Position numbers and translations under genes: made by a program. Shown here in pieces: positions 21,870 through 34,505 of a DNA stretch of 64,000 nucleotides; position 1 is the stretch's first letter, and each line of letters starts with the position of its first letter. The notes under the pieces were generated by a model, which had not been told where the DNA came from, searched no databases, and saw only the letters and a program-made list of their open reading frames with translations. The stretch spans positions 9,551,647 to 9,615,646 of the forward strand of contig OY783197.1 of the NCBI GenBank assembly GCA_963678675.1, read 5' to 3'. The DNA is from Xiphydria camelus (Eukaryota; Arthropoda; Insecta; Hymenoptera; Xiphydriidae).

Positions 21870-24290
21870 GGGCCAGTTTTACCAAAGCCAAGTTATACCT
21901 AGAATAAGTATACCGAGGATAAATTTATACTCTTCTTTATACCTGGTATAAAGCGCAGGCGTTTTACCAGCTCCAAGTTTGCCTGGGATAACTATTCCAG
22001 GTATAAGCGTTGGCCATCTAAAATTATTTTTAGGTTGGTAGTAAGAAGTACGTACTGCGCATGACATTTGGTCGTTTTGACAGCTGTTCCGGCGCGATAA
22101 ATGAAATTCGGAGTTGTTATTCTCAGTATAACCTAACTTTTTGTTTTTGACGTCTTTATTCTTTCATGATATAATCATAACCTGATCGTTGTGGTAAATT
22201 GTTATTAATTTTGAAATAGTTGATTGATGTACCAGTTTTTTAATCATCATCTGATGATGACATTGACGTATTACCAAGAATCAGAAATCCAAAGAAAATA
22301 CGTGCCCGGTAAATAAAAGATATCTATAACAATATATTTATATTTTCGTAACAATAACTTTTATTTTCGAGTCGTCGATAAAAGCATCAGGTACAAAACA
22401 CGTCCAAACATTCGATATCTCACCAACAAGAATGTGTTCAGTCTCAAAAAACTATAAGGGTCGTCACACAATAATAGTAATTACAACGTAAAATTGCACC
22501 ATTCGATCCAAATCTCGTATCGGACAAAATATATTCTAAAATCTATAAACTTTTAAATCGCTACAACTTAAGATTTATCACGCGGTGACATTACTCTGAG
22601 ATTACATAGAGCGGTACAATGTTATCGTTTTTTTAAGTATACGCGACCCTATCTAAAAAGTATACAAAGAGCGTTGTACGACTTGATGTCTAATGCCGAG
22701 GTATCTTACAAAAGTGTATCAATGCAAATCTAAAATTTTTTCATATTCTACATCGTACGACGGATGTATCACTTCTGCTCCTGAAAACTGCAATCACGCG
22801 AATTGAAGAAAGGTATAATGTCTACCTAGATAAATTTAAATGTTACTTATACAAGACAATGCAATGGTAGATGACTTCTTTGGTTGATATTATTGGATAC
22901 CGTTGAGATTCTCGCGATTAGAGACCCGCGTGCGTCAATTTTAAATTTAAACTTGCATTTTCTGAGTAAAAGAGTGAAGAGAGAAAACAAAATTTTCCCG
23001 ACGTTTCTATGAGCTTCTATCCTCCTATTAAAAAAGAACTATAATCTAAAATGTGTCGTGCGAAATTACCTCGCAGAGAAAGACTCATTTATAAAAGAAG
23101 GCTACAATAGCCGTTCCTCGGAGCACCGTCCGACGCGATTGCTGCGACCCAGAGAACTTGAGTATCATCGAGTTCTTAATCTAGAACGAATTATCGAACG
23201 TCAACGTCGCGGTGGAATTTCTACTGTCCGGCGATTGCATTGCGATATATCGTTTCCGTAAGATCTCTTGAAGGTCGTTGCAAGAGCTATTTTCTCGTTT
23301 GGCTCGCAAAGGTCTCCCACCCGGCGATCTGAAAAACACGTTTAAAAGCCCACTGTGAACAAAATCAATCTTTCGCAGCCACGACATTCTGACAATGCGA
23401 AACTCCTCTTTGTTCCTGGCGAATAAAAAGTTTACCGCGATAAAATTGTTTAATCGTACCTTGTGACGAGTTTCATTTTGACTTTGTTGATGTTTTTCAG
23501 TATGTCGCCCATTGATTTCTGGGAGATCAGTGGCGGTTTATGCCGATCGATGAACTTGTAGCCCTGTAAACTAGCTCTCCTCGCGATGTTAGGAGTCGTT
23601 GGAGGTTGCTGAGGTGGCGGCATATAATAATGACTAATTAAAAGTTTTAACATTATGATAAAAACGATTACCTACAGTAATTAGCATTGATCCCGAAGCA
23701 AGAAATCTTACAAGTCGGCAATAATTTTGTTGCTGGCTGAATTGCTGCATTTCTTGGCGACCTCGAAGCAATGCGATGTCGTATTTGTCCCAATAATCTC
23801 TGACAGGTTTGTTTTTCCAAACGAAAGCAAGTGAAGAATTCTACAACCATTGTATTCTTCGAAATAGTCAACTCTGGAATAGTTTTGTATTAGATATTGG
23901 TTATAAATTAGTAGGTATAGGTATCCTTTATTTACTTACCGGGCACGTATTTTCCTAGGATTTCTCATTCTTTGTAAGACGTCAATTTCATCATCAGATG
24001 ATGATTTGACAACTGGCACATCAATCAACTCTATTTCACAACTAATAACAATTATTATGATTCTGTCACGGTTGTGATTCTGTCACGGAATAATAGACGC
24101 AAACAAAAAGTTAGGTTATCCCGAGGATAGCTAGCTTATCCAGCGCTGAAACTGCCGGATAAGCTATCCCTGCATTTATTCCAAAGTTTATCCTATTCCA
24201 GACTTATACCATCGTGGTAAAACGCTTGCGTACAGGTTATTCTCAGTATAGCGCTATACGGCGTTTATACCGTGTTGGTAAAACCGGCCC
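21870..24290 (-). mobile_element. PIF/Harbinger element (copy B), 2.4 kb
   Basis: Ends GGGCCAGTTTTACCAAAGCC and ...TTGGTAAAACCGGCCC, flanked by TAA (21867-21869 and 24291-24293). The opposite arm of the host palindrome shows the single unfilled TAA, which proves the boundaries. The transposase remnant reads on the minus strand. The two ends differ beyond GGGCCRGTTTTACCAA: one continues AGCCAAGTTATACC, the other CACGGTATAAAC. Confidence 0.92.
23668..23871 (-). pseudogene. HARBI1-like transposase N-terminal exon remnant
   Basis: The minus strand reads RLEKQTCQRLLGQIRHRIAS, then ATKLLPT. The homologous exon in copy C reads on into LRFLASGSMLITVG and is followed by GTAATC, which could be a splice donor. 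These motifs match the start of HARBI1-type nucleases (DDE_Tnp_4). A base change before LRF shifts the frame in this copy. Separate minus-strand open segments at 23450-23653 (MPPPQQPPTTPNIARRASLQ) and 23181-23387 could be further exons or the element's second protein; I cannot identify them. Confidence 0.55.
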
Positions 24291-24371
24291 TAATTGTATT
24301 TTTTTGAAATAAAACGTGGTTTTCAAAGTTAATAAAATATTTCCATTTTCGCGAAACGATTTCCTTCGCGT

Positions 24372-24830
24372 TTATTTCGACCCTCGGACGCGCTTATTAA
24401 TAAAAAGTAAAAATACAGTTAAATCGGAGTAATGAAGGAAGAGCGATAAATCTTGGGAGAAATGTAAAATAATTAACGAGTGACGATAAGAGACAAGTGA
24501 ACCGACGTGGAAAATTACAGTGACCAGGCAGTTCTCAGGATTTTTGAGTAGGGTAAGTGTAATGATAAATCGAGAGGAATAACAAAAATGAATTGTTTTG
24601 AAGTCATTCAATTTCTTTATACTTAACAAAGGCAATATAATACAAAAATTATTCGTAGAATTAAAGAAAATGATGAAGTCTTCATGGAAATCACTTCGAC
24701 TATGGCCGAAGCAAGACGACCCTAAACGAATGGATGACGGAAGAGTTCGACAATGTGCGTCAGCCTCCATGGAGAAATGTGCCAAAGACGAAGGACGATT
24801 GGTGTGCCGCTCATGAGTTAGAAATAAATT
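24372..24830 (+). pseudogene. Coding-looking segment in the DD41D arm, unidentified
   Basis: In one plus-strand frame the DNA reads TTLNEWMTEEFDNVRQPPWR and on to a stop after AAHELEIN. Another frame just upstream reads ENDEVFMEITSTMAEARR. The segment occurs in inverted orientation at 33422-33866, and diverged at 53580-53760, always inside a DD41D element. Such conservation across copies suggests a former gene of the element or a captured exon. The 137-codon frame on the opposite strand (24372-24785) is probably a shadow. Confidence 0.35.
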
Positions 24831-24944
24831 AAACGTAAGATATTATTCATACAGAAATAGAATGTAGTGTATAGGTATTTATTTACCAGTATGACTCACA
24901 TTACCATCAGCTAACCAACGATATTGAATATTTCAGTAAGCCAC

Positions 24945-25480
24945 CAGCAAGCAGAACTCACCATTGCTTCATCTTTACAGGAGACGTTCTAAATGATTTC
25001 CTTGTTCAGCTGAGCAATAATCCAAATGGTCGTGCAATGCTGAGATCGCGACAACGAGCATCAACTCCCCCGGAGGACACGAAAAGCTGTAACATCAGAA
25101 AGACTGTAAAAGGTTCATAAAATTATGGAAAGCGATACGACGAATTTAAGCAAATCCTTTTCATAACATTTGTTGAAAAACTCACCATTGCTTCATCTTT
25201 ACAGGAGATGTTCAAAATGATTTCCTTGTTCAGCCGAGCAATAATCCAAATGGTCGTGCAATGCTGAGATCGCGACAACGAGCATCAACTCCCCCGGAGG
25301 ACACGAAAAGCTTTAACATCAGAAAGACCGTGAAAGGTTAATAAAATTATCCAAAACGACAACATGAATGTAAGCAAATCCTTGTTATTTCATCACATTT
25401 TCTGCAAAACTCACCGCTGCTTCATCTTTACAGGAGATGTTCGAAATGATTCCCTTGCTCAGCCAAGCAATAACCCAAGC
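24945..25480 (-). repeat. Tandem array around the transposase 3' end
   Basis: A segment containing GCTTCATCTTTACAGGAG and ACTCCCCCGGAGGACACGAA is present in two full units, plus a third partial unit that merges into the transposase stop region. Unit length is about 220-240 bp. The opposite arm (32390-32640) has only two. Copy-number difference between otherwise matching arms shows that the arms have evolved separately in places. Confidence 0.75.
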
Positions 25481-26376
25481 GGTCGTAAAATGCTGAGATC
25501 GCATTTTGGATCGCTTCCTGGGGGGTCGCTTGACAAATCCTCGTTATTTCTTGTTGGAGGTCCTCAGCGGTCAGGAGTTGGCGAGGCTCGTTATGTAATT
25601 GCTCCTTCACGTTGCCCCAGAAAAAATAGTCCATCGGCGTCAGGTCGGGTGATCGCGGCGGCCACGGAATTGGACCCCTTCTGCCTAACCAGCGGTCAGG
25701 GAATTCCTCGTCCAGGAATCCCTGGACTTGTATCGTCGAGTGCGCGGGAGCGCCATCGTGTTGAAAATACACGTCGGCTCCGATCTTTAACAGAAATTAA
25801 ATGACACATTTAATTCACAGATTTTTAAACTCAGTCATCATCGTACGATTCGCTTAATAATTTGAAACGTGAAAGTGCGTAATATTACAAGAACGAAATT
25901 TAAAAAATAGTATTTGAATTTAGGGGTGCTTCAAAAGAGCCCTCGCTCTTAATTTTAAATAGTCGATGTTCAGTAGTTTACCACGCGACTCTAATAACGT
26001 GACTGCATTCTAATGATACTTACTTCTTCTTCGATGGCTCGAAGCGACGGTATTACGACATCTCGCAGAAGGTTGAGATATATCTCGCCGTTCAAATTTC
26101 CGTGAAGTATAACCGGCCCTACGATTCGGTTACCGATTATCCCAGCCCAGATGTTCACTTTAATAGGGTGCTGGGTCCTCACGTCCCACAGTATCCTGGG
26201 ATTTTCCTTTGCCCAATATCTTATATTTTGCCGATTAGGTCCATGTACCGCGAAGAAAGTACATTCATCGGTGAAACAAATTCTCTCCGACCGGCCAGGT
26301 TCGACATTAATTCTCTCCATCATCGTTTCGGAGAATGCCATCCGATGATCATCGTCGCCCGGTGTGAGTTCCTGAT
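25428..26376 (-). pseudogene. DD41D transposase, left-arm copy, N-terminus missing
   Basis: Two exons on the minus strand. Exon 1 (to 26024) contains the first catalytic D in ICFTDECTFF and ends RAIEE just before GTAAGT. Exon 2 (25784-25428) resumes IGADVYFQHDGAPAH with the frame kept. The intron is 239 bp (25785-26023). The second D is in QHDGAPAH and the third in SPDLTPMDYFFWG, with 41 residues between: DD41D, the spacing of the rosa group, unlike DD34D mariner or DD34E Tc1. The C-terminus is GNHFEHLL then stop. No stop or shift is visible in what remains, but upstream the frame runs into the palindrome centre after about ELTPGDDDH, so the N-terminal DNA-binding half is absent. Confidence 0.82.
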
Positions 26377-27705
26377 GGTAGGACCTGATGAGGTCTATAG
26401 GGGAAATATTTATTATCCCGCCATTGCCATCAGGAACTCACACCGGGCGACGATGATCATCGGATGGCATTCTCCGAAACGATGATGGAGAGAATTAATG
26501 TCGAACCTGGCCTGTCGGAGAGAATTTGTTTCACCGATGAATGTACTTTCTTCGCGGTACATGGACCTAATCGGCAAAATATAAGATATTGGGCAAAGGA
26601 AAATCCCAGGATACTGTAGGACGTGAGGACCCAGCACCCTATTAAAGTGAACATCTGGGCTGGAATAATCGGTAACCGAATCATAGGGCCGGTTATACTT
26701 CACGGAAATTTGAACGGCGAGATATATCTCAAGCTTCTGCGAGATGTCGTAATACCGTCGCTTCGAGCCATCGAAGAAGAAGTAAGTATCATTAGAATGC
26801 AGTCACGTTATTAGAGTCGCGTGGTAAACTACTGAACATCGACTATTTAAAATTATGAGCGAGGGCTCTTTTGAAGCACCCCTAAATTCAAATACTATTT
26901 TTTAAATTTCGTTCTTGTAATATTACGCACTTTCACGTTTCAAATTATTAAGGAGGAACATCAGTGAAATGAAAATGGACCAATTACTAAGATTTTTTTT
27001 TCTTATAATCTTCACTTCATCAGAACGCTACTGTAAAAATTTGAAAGAAATTCACTTAACCGTTTTTTTTTATTCGTGTTTGAAAAGTCACTGATTAACA
27101 TGGAACCTTATGGGCCGATGATTTGATAGTAATAATATTGGCTCTTAAAATGGAAGAAATGGTAAAAAGAAAACGTTTTATTTTGCATGTAGTTATAAAC
27201 TTCGATCCTGCACAGTTTAAACCAATTTCACTTAGTAGTTTCTGTGTAATTTAGTAAAAGGTTTCGAGAAAACGGAATTTTTGAACGAATAGGGGAAAAC
27301 GTGGCAATAGCGCGTGACGTCAGAGGAGAGGTCAGACGGTGCGCTAGGATTCAAACCCGAGACTAATACAGCATGACCCGCGCAGCACCGCACAATTGCA
27401 GGGACTTTGAAATTTACCATCGGCCGGGCTTGGTCGGTACTCTCATTTACCTGTATACCGGTAGAAAATGAGTCGGTAGTTAGAGTTGGTGTCAATTCGG
27501 GAGATCGAAGCGTCCATTCTCGAAATAGTGAATTTGTGAATTATGGTGAGTAATTTCTTTTCCAACGATAACATTGTGCCGTAATATTATACATTTTGAA
27601 AGCAATACTTGGCTACTGATAGAACCCACGTAAACATAATATAGCTTTGAGGTTATGAATATCAAAATATGTTCACAGCTGTCACGCGTAGAATTATGTC
27701 GGTAA

Positions 27706-30700
27706 GGGCCGGTTTTACCAACACGGTTTAAACGCCGTATAGCGCTATACTGAGAATAACCTGTACGCAAGCGTTTTACCACGATGGTATAAGTCTGGAA
27801 TAGGATAAACTTTGGAATAAATGCAGGAATAGCTTATCCGGCAGTTTCAGCGCTGGATAAGCTAGCTATCCTCGGGATAACCTAACTTTTTGTTTGCGTC
27901 TTTATTATTCCGTGACAGAATCACAACCGTGACAGAATCATAATAATTGTTATTAGTTGTGAAATAGAGTTGATTGATGTGCCAGTTGTCAAATCATCAT
28001 CTGATGATGAAATTGACGTCTTAGGGCCAGTTTTACCAAAGCCAAGTTATACCTAGAATAAGTATACCGAGGATAAATTTATACTCTTCTTTATACCTGG
28101 TATAAAGCGCAGGCGTTTTACCAGCTCCAAGTTTGCCTGGGATAACTATTCCAGGTATAAGCGTTGGCCATCTAAAATTATTTTTAGGTTGGTAGTAAGA
28201 AGTACGTACTGCGCATGACATTTGGTCGTTTTGACAGCTGTTCCGGCGCGATAAATGAAATTCGGAGTTGTTATTCTCAGTATAACCTAACTTTTTGTTT
28301 TTGACGTCTTTATCCTTTCATGACATAATCATAACCTGATCGTTGTGGTAAATTGTTATTAATTTTGAAATAGTTAATTGATGTACCAGTTTTTTAATCA
28401 TCATCTGATGATGACATTGACGTATTACCAAGAATCAGAAATCCAAAGAAAATACGTGCCCGGTAAATAAAAGATATCTATAACAATATATTTATATTTT
28501 CGTAACAATAACTTTTATTTTCGAGTTGTCGATAAAAGCATCAGGTACAAAACACGTCCAAACATTCGATATCTCACCAACAAGAATGTGTTCAGTCTCA
28601 AAAAACTATAAGGGTCGTCACACAATAATAGTAATTACAACGTAAAATTGCACCATTTGATCCAAATCTCGTATCGGACAAAATATATTCTAAAATCTAT
28701 AAACTTTTAAATCGCTACAACTTAAGATTTATCACGCGGTGACATTACTCTGAGATTACATAGAGCGGTACAATGTTATCGTTTTTTTAAGTATACGCGA
28801 CCCTATCTAAAAAGTATACAAAGAGCGTTGTACGACTTGATGTCTAATGCCGAGGTATCTTACAAAAGTGTATCAATGCAAATCTAAAATTTTTTCATAT
28901 TCTACATCGTACGACGGATGTATCACTTCTGCTCCTGAAAACTGCAATCACGCGAATTGAAGAAAGGTATAATGTCTACCTAGATAAATTTAAATGTTAC
29001 TTATAGAAGACAATGCAATGGTAGATGACTTCTTTGGTTGATATTATTGGATACCGTTGAGATTCTCGCGATTAGAGACCCGCGTGCGTCAATTTTAAAT
29101 TTAAACTTGCATTTTCTGAGTTAAAGGAGCGAAGAGAGAAATCAAAATTTTCCCGACGTTTTTATGAGTTTCTATCCTCCTATTAAAAAAGAACTATAAT
29201 CTAAAATATGTGTCGTGCGAAATTACCTCGCAGAGAAAGACTCATTTATAAAAAAAGAAGAGAGATCTATTAATTTTGATTCTCCAAAGCTCTGACTCAA
29301 ATAAAATTATAATCATGATTCAATCTCACGCGTGGAAAGGAAGGCTACAATAGCCGTTCCTCGGAGCACCGTCCGACGCGATTGCTGCGACCCAGAGAAC
29401 TTGAGTATTATCGAGTTCTTAATCTAGAACGAATTATCGAACGTCAACGTCGCGGTGGAATTTCTACTGTCCGGCGATTGCATTGCGATATATCGTTTCC
29501 GTAAGATCTCTTGAAGGTCATTGCAAGAGCTATTTTCTCGTTTGGCTCGCAAAGGTCTCCCACCCGGCGATCTGAAAAACACGTTTAAAAGCCCACTGTG
29601 AACAAAATCAATCTTTCGCAGCCACGACATTCTGACAATGCGAAACTCCTCTTTGTTCCTGGCGAATAAAAAGTTTACCGCGATAAAATTGTTTAATCGT
29701 ACCTTGTGACGAGTTTCATTTTGACTTTGTTGATGTTTTTCAGTATATCGCCCATTGATTTCTGGGAGATCAGTGGCGGTTTATGCCGATCGACGAACTT
29801 TTAGTCCTGTGAACTAGCTCTTCTCGGAATGTTAGGAGTCGTCGGAGGTTGCAGAGGTGGCGGCATATAATAATAACTAATTAAAAGTTTTAACATTATG
29901 ATAAAAACGATTACCTACAGTAATTAACATTGATCCCGAAGCAAGAAATCTTAAAGTTGGCAATAATTTCGTTGCTGGCTGAACTGCTGCATTTCTTGGC
30001 GACCTCGAAGCAATGCGATGTCGTATTTGTCCCAATAATCTCTGACAGGTTTGTTTTTCCAAACGAAATCAAGTGAAGAATTCTACAACCATTGTATTCT
30101 TCGAAATAGTCAACTCTGGAATAGTTTTGCATTAGATATTCAAGAGCGACCTTCAAGAGATCTTACGGAAACGATATATCGCAATGCAATCGCCGGACAG
30201 TAGAAATTCCACCGCGACGTTGACGTTCGATAATTCGTTCTAGATTAAGAACTCGATGATACTCAAGTTCTCTGGGTCGCAGCAATCGCGTCGGACGGTG
30301 CTCCGAGGAACGGCTATTGTAGCCTTCCTTTCCACGCGTGAGATTGAATCATGATTATAATTTTATCTGAGTCAGAGCTTTGGAGAATCAAAATTAATAG
30401 ATCTCTCTTCTTTTTTTATAAATGAGTCTTTCTCTGCGAGGTAATTTCGCACGACACATATTTTAGATTATAGTTCTTTTTTAATAGGAGGATAGAAGCT
30501 CATAGAAACGTCGGGAAAATTTTGTTTTCTCTCTTCGCTCTTTTACTCAGAAAATGCAAGTTTAAATTTAAAATTGACGCACGTGGGTCTCTAATCGCGA
30601 GAATCTCAACGGTATCCAATAATATCAACCAAAGAAGTCATCTACCATTGCATTGTCTTCTATAAGTAACATTTAAATTTATCTAGGTAGACATTATACC

Positions 30701-31652
30701 TTTCTTCAATTCGCGTGATTGCAGTTTTCAGGAGCAGAAGTGATACATCTGTCGTACGATGTAGAATATGAAAAAATTTTAGATTTGCATTGATACACTT
30801 TTGTAAGATACCTCGGCATTAGACATCAAGTCGTACAACGCTCTTTGTATACTTTTTAGATAGGGTCGCGTATATTTAAAAAAACGATAACATTGTACCG
30901 CTCTATGTAATCTCAGAGTAATGTCACCGCGTGATAAATCTTAAGTTGTAGCGATTTAAAAGTTTATAGATTTTAGAATATATTTTGTCCGATACGAGAT
31001 TTGGATCAAATTGTGCAATTTTACGTTGTAATTACTATTATTGTGTGACGACCCTTATAGTTTTTTGAGACTGAACACATTCTTGTTGGTGAGATATCGA
31101 ATGTTTGGACGTGTTTTGTACCTGATGCTTTTATCGACGACTCGAAAATAAAAGTTATTGTTACGAAAATATAAATATATTGTTATAGATATCTTTTATT
31201 TACCGGGTACGTATTTTCTTTGGATTTCTGATTCTTGGTAATACGTCAATGTCATCATCAGATGATGATTAAAAAACTGGTACATCAATCAACTATTTCA
31301 AAATTAATAACAATTTACCACAACGATCAGGTTATGATTATGTCATGAAAGAATAAAGACGTCAAAAACAAAAAGTTAGGTTATACTGAGAATAACAACT
31401 CCGAATTTCATTTATCGCGCCGGAACAGCTGTCAAAACGACCAAATGTCATGCGCAGTACGTACTTCTTACTACCAACCTAAAAATAATTTTAGATGGCC
31501 AACGCTTATACCTGGAATAGTTATCCCAGGCAAACTTGGAGCTGGTAAAACGCCTGCGCTTTATACCAGGTATAAAGAAGAGAGAGAGAGAGTATAAATT
31601 TATCCTCGGTATACTTATTCTAGGTATAACTTGGCTTTGGTAAAACTGGCCC
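27706..31652. mobile_element. Harbinger copy C: element within element
   Basis: Outer ends are GGGCCGGTTTTACCAACACG (27706) and ...GGCTTTGGTAAAACTGGCCC (31652), flanked by TAA (27703-27705 and 31653-31655). The outer element lies in reverse orientation relative to copy B. Inside it at 28024 a second copy begins with its own GGGCCAG end after TTA. The outer element's middle and the inner element's right end are both missing at the junction near 30140, so 28024-30140 and 30141-31652 face each other as long inverted repeats. Confidence 0.85.
28024..30140 (-). mobile_element. Inner Harbinger copy, right end deleted
   Basis: It starts GGGCCAGTTTTACCAAAGCC after TTA at 28021-28023 and is collinear with copy B from its left end to the equivalent of about 23900. 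The minus-strand transposase exon reads RLEKQTCQRLLGQIRHRIAS and runs on to LRFLASGSMLITVG (29877-30062), the best-preserved example in the window. It breaks off at ATTAGATATT. Confidence 0.75.
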
Positions 31653-32691
31653 TAAGTGACTGTTTTTACCGACAAATCTCATACCAACCTCGTGGTAAAA
31701 AACTGCGGTGTTGCCACGTTTTTCTCATTTTCTTACTCGAATAAATAATGTAAAATTTACCAGTAAGAAATTTAAATAAATATTATATTGATTTTAAATC
31801 AATAATAGTGCAATGATAAGCCGCATTTTGTGACATTAATAACGTATATATAATTTTTGAGTGAACTAATATTTCATTATCTGATATTGGCAATACGCGT
31901 CGAAAGCTTTGTTCTTTCCCTCCTCTCGCCTCACCCCGTAGAGTACTGATGTTCCTCCTTAAGCGAATCGTACGATGATGACTGAGTTTAAAAATCTGTG
32001 AATTAAATGTGTCATTTAATTTCTGTTAAAGATCGGAGCCGACGTGTATTTTCAACACGATGGCGCTCCCGCGCACTCGACGATACAAGTCCAGGGATTC
32101 CTGGACGAGGAATTCCCTGACCGCTGGTTAGGCAGAAGGGGTCCAATTCCGCGGCCGCCGCGATCACCCGACCTGACGCCGATGGACTATTTTTTCTGGG
32201 GCAACGTGAAGGAGCAATTACATAACGAGCCTCGCCAACTCCTGACCGCTGAGGACCTCCAACAAGAAATAACGAGGATTTGTCAAGCGACCCCCCAGGA
32301 AGCGATCCAAAATGCGATCTCAGCATTTTACGACCGCTTGGGTTATTGCTTGGCTGAGCAAGGGAATCATTTCGAACATCTCCTGTAAAGATGAAGCAGC
32401 GGTGAGTTTTGCAGAAAATGTGATGATATAACAAGGATTTGCTTACATTCATGTTGTCGTTTTGGATAATTTTATTAACCTTTCACGGTCTTTCTGATGT
32501 TAAAGCTTTTCGTGTCCTCCGGGGGAGTTGATGCTCGTTGTCGCGATCTCAGCATTGCACGACCATTTGGATTATTGCTCGGCTGAACAAGGAAATCATT
32601 TAGAACGTCTCCTGTAAAGATGAAGCAATGGTGAGTTCTGCTTGCTGGTGGCTTGCTGAAATATTCAATATCGTTGGTTAGTGGATGGTAA

Positions 32692-33333
32692 TGTTACGTC
32701 CCAATAGCAACTCAATTTAATATTTTCTCAGGTGCACCTATTCGAACTAACCTATTACCCACCAATCTATTTTTTCACACTATACAGCTTAGTCTGGCAG
32801 GAACAGCGACTCTATTGTTTAGCGTTAACAGCTCATTCATTTCATTCTCACTACGGTTCAGCCTGAACAGCGAGTGTGAATAACTACGGATGTTTAGTCT
32901 ACTACTCTGAATCGAACGCACTCGCTAGGAAGGTCCGGCCGTGGGAAAGGCAGAGCTCTGCGAACGCCACAAAGACCCCACTATATTCCAACTGCAACCA
33001 ATCTCATCCCTCTAATCACAATTTTCGATCAGGCCAACCAGTTAGAATTCATCTATCCCTCCTCTATCTAAAAACTCCTCTATTCTCGAAGCAGACTCTG
33101 GCACAACGTTCTCTTCACTTCACATTTAACCTTCTTCGAAGTCAGGTCTCCCTGACTTACCGCACCGGGTACATACACTAAGTTATCCAGCGAGCGCAAT
33201 TTTTCAACTTTACCTACATTGACAACCTCTTACACTTAATAATACCTAAATAAAGCAATAGTTATTTCATCCACGCATAGTGGTGGCTGTTTAACCCGAC
33301 AAAATCCTAAAATCATGTCCCTAGGACGTAACA
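32692..33333. mobile_element. Solo LTR (642 bp)
   Basis: It begins TGTTACGTCC and ends GGACGTAACA, the TG...CA signature with 10-bp inverted ends. Target duplication is GTAA (32688-32691 and 33334-33337). The opposite arm (near 24895) carries the single unfilled GTAATGTGAG. It includes a CTATACA TATA-like site and AATAAAG near 33250. No internal retrotransposon sequence remains, so it arose by LTR-LTR recombination. It is not related to the gypsy LTRs at 39453 and 43708. Confidence 0.88.
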
Positions 33334-33421
33334 GTAATGTGAGTCATACTGGTAAATAAATACCTATACACTACATTCTATTTCTGTATGAATAATATCT
33401 TACGTTTAATTTATTTCTAAC

Positions 33422-33866
33422 TCATGAGCGGCACACCAATCGTCCTTCGTCTTTGGCACATTTCTCCATGGAGGCTGACGCACATTGTCGAACTCTTCCG
33501 TCATCCATTCGTTTAGGGTCGTCTTGCTTCGGCCATAGTCGAAGTGATTTCCATGAAGACTTCATCATTTTCTTTAATTCTACGAATAATTTTTGTATTA
33601 TATTGCCTTTGTTAAGTATGAAGAAATTGAATGACTTCAAAGCAATTCATTTTTGTTATTCCTCTCGATTTATCGTTACACTTACCCTACTCAAAAATCC
33701 TGAGAACTGCCTGGTCACTGTAATTTTCCACGTCGGTTCACTTGTCTCTTATCGTCACTCGTTAATTATTTTACATTTCTCCCAAGATTTATCGCTCTTC
33801 CTTCATTACTCCGATTTAACTGTATTTTTACTTTTTATTAATAAGCGCGTCCGAGGGTCGAAATAA
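33422..33866 (-). pseudogene. Mirror copy of the unidentified arm segment
   Basis: Inverted near-identical copy of 24372-24830. The 72-codon plus frame and 137-codon minus frame of the left arm recur here, strands exchanged, with only a few substitutions. See the left-arm entry for the coding argument. Confidence 0.35.
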
Positions 33867-34156
33867 ACGCGAAGAAAATCGTTTCGCGAATGGAAATATT
33901 TTATTAACTTTGAAAACCATGTTTTATTTAAAAAAAAATACAAGGTTTGTTCCTGCAGGAGTCAGAGACTGTCAGCGGACGTCAGGCGCATGCGCATTAA
34001 GATTCTTGCGTTCCAACAAGAAGTACGTGACAGTCACTGATTCCAAATCCGCTGTTCCAGCAGGAGTCAGACGAGTTTGCTGACAGTCAGAAAAGTTTGC
34101 GGATTGTCAGGAAACTTTCAGTCCGACGCATGCGTACTAGCTGCTCGTATGAATGA

Positions 34157-34245
34157 GGGCGGGTTTTACAAACACAGTATAAACGCGGTATAGCGCTATA
34201 CTGAGAATAACCAGCACGCAAGCGTTTTACAAGTACCTATGGTAT
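34157..34245. mobile_element. Harbinger right-end fragment
   Basis: GGTTTTACAAACACAGTATA and CGGTATAGCGCTATACTGAG match the right terminus of the Harbinger family, with ACAAACACAG instead of ACCAACACGG, as in the foldback at 46527. The rest of the element is missing. Confidence 0.7.
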
Positions 34246-34505
34246 AAGGCTGGAGAAATAGATTAATTCAAAATAACTGTCCTAATTTGTTGTAGGATAT
34301 TGTGTACACCCTGGTCGAAGTAAAACTGCCCCCCCCCCTCTATTAATTTGTTAATTGTTATTTGTACTGTTGAAAAACCGAATCCATTATTTCTGCTATA
34401 GATGTTGAGGCTAATGTTAGAAATTTAAATGAGTAATTAATATGTAGAGTACCTATAATAGAAACATTTTGCAAAAGTAACCAGAAGAAGACTCCGTGGC
34501 CCCGG

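Larger units (their letters stand above)
26952..31958. mobile_element. TTAA-flanked element (piggyBac type), 5.0 kb with nested Harbinger
   Basis: Ends GGAGGAACATCAGT and ACTGATGTTCCTCC, flanked by TTAA (26948-26951 and 31959-31962). The matching place in the left arm (near 25855) has one TTAA and no insert. Exact TTAA duplication is the piggyBac hallmark; Kolobok elements also use TTAA. Without the nested Harbinger the element is about 1.06 kb and carries no recognisable transposase, so it is non-autonomous. Confidence 0.85.
26430..32388 (+). pseudogene. DD41D transposase, right-arm copy, disrupted
   Basis: Mirror image of the left copy. Exon 1 runs from the palindrome centre to 26781 and exon 2 from 32032 to 32388. 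The same GTAAGT donor follows exon 1. The intron was enlarged from about 240 bp to 5.25 kb by the TTAA element at 26952-31958. Exon 1 carries an in-frame TAG at 26617-26619, where the left copy has Trp (ILWDVRTQ), so this copy is dead. Both copies are truncated at the same place, as expected if the palindrome arose by duplicating one already truncated copy. Confidence 0.82.

Noticed and set aside
25364..25804. 146-codon plus frame, mirrored at 32012-32452
   Set aside because: It lies antisense to the DD41D transposase exon, which carries the conserved motifs.
26952..31958. 5-kb autonomous piggyBac
   Set aside because: Most of its length is the nested Harbinger pair; the remaining 1.06 kb has no transposase-like reading.
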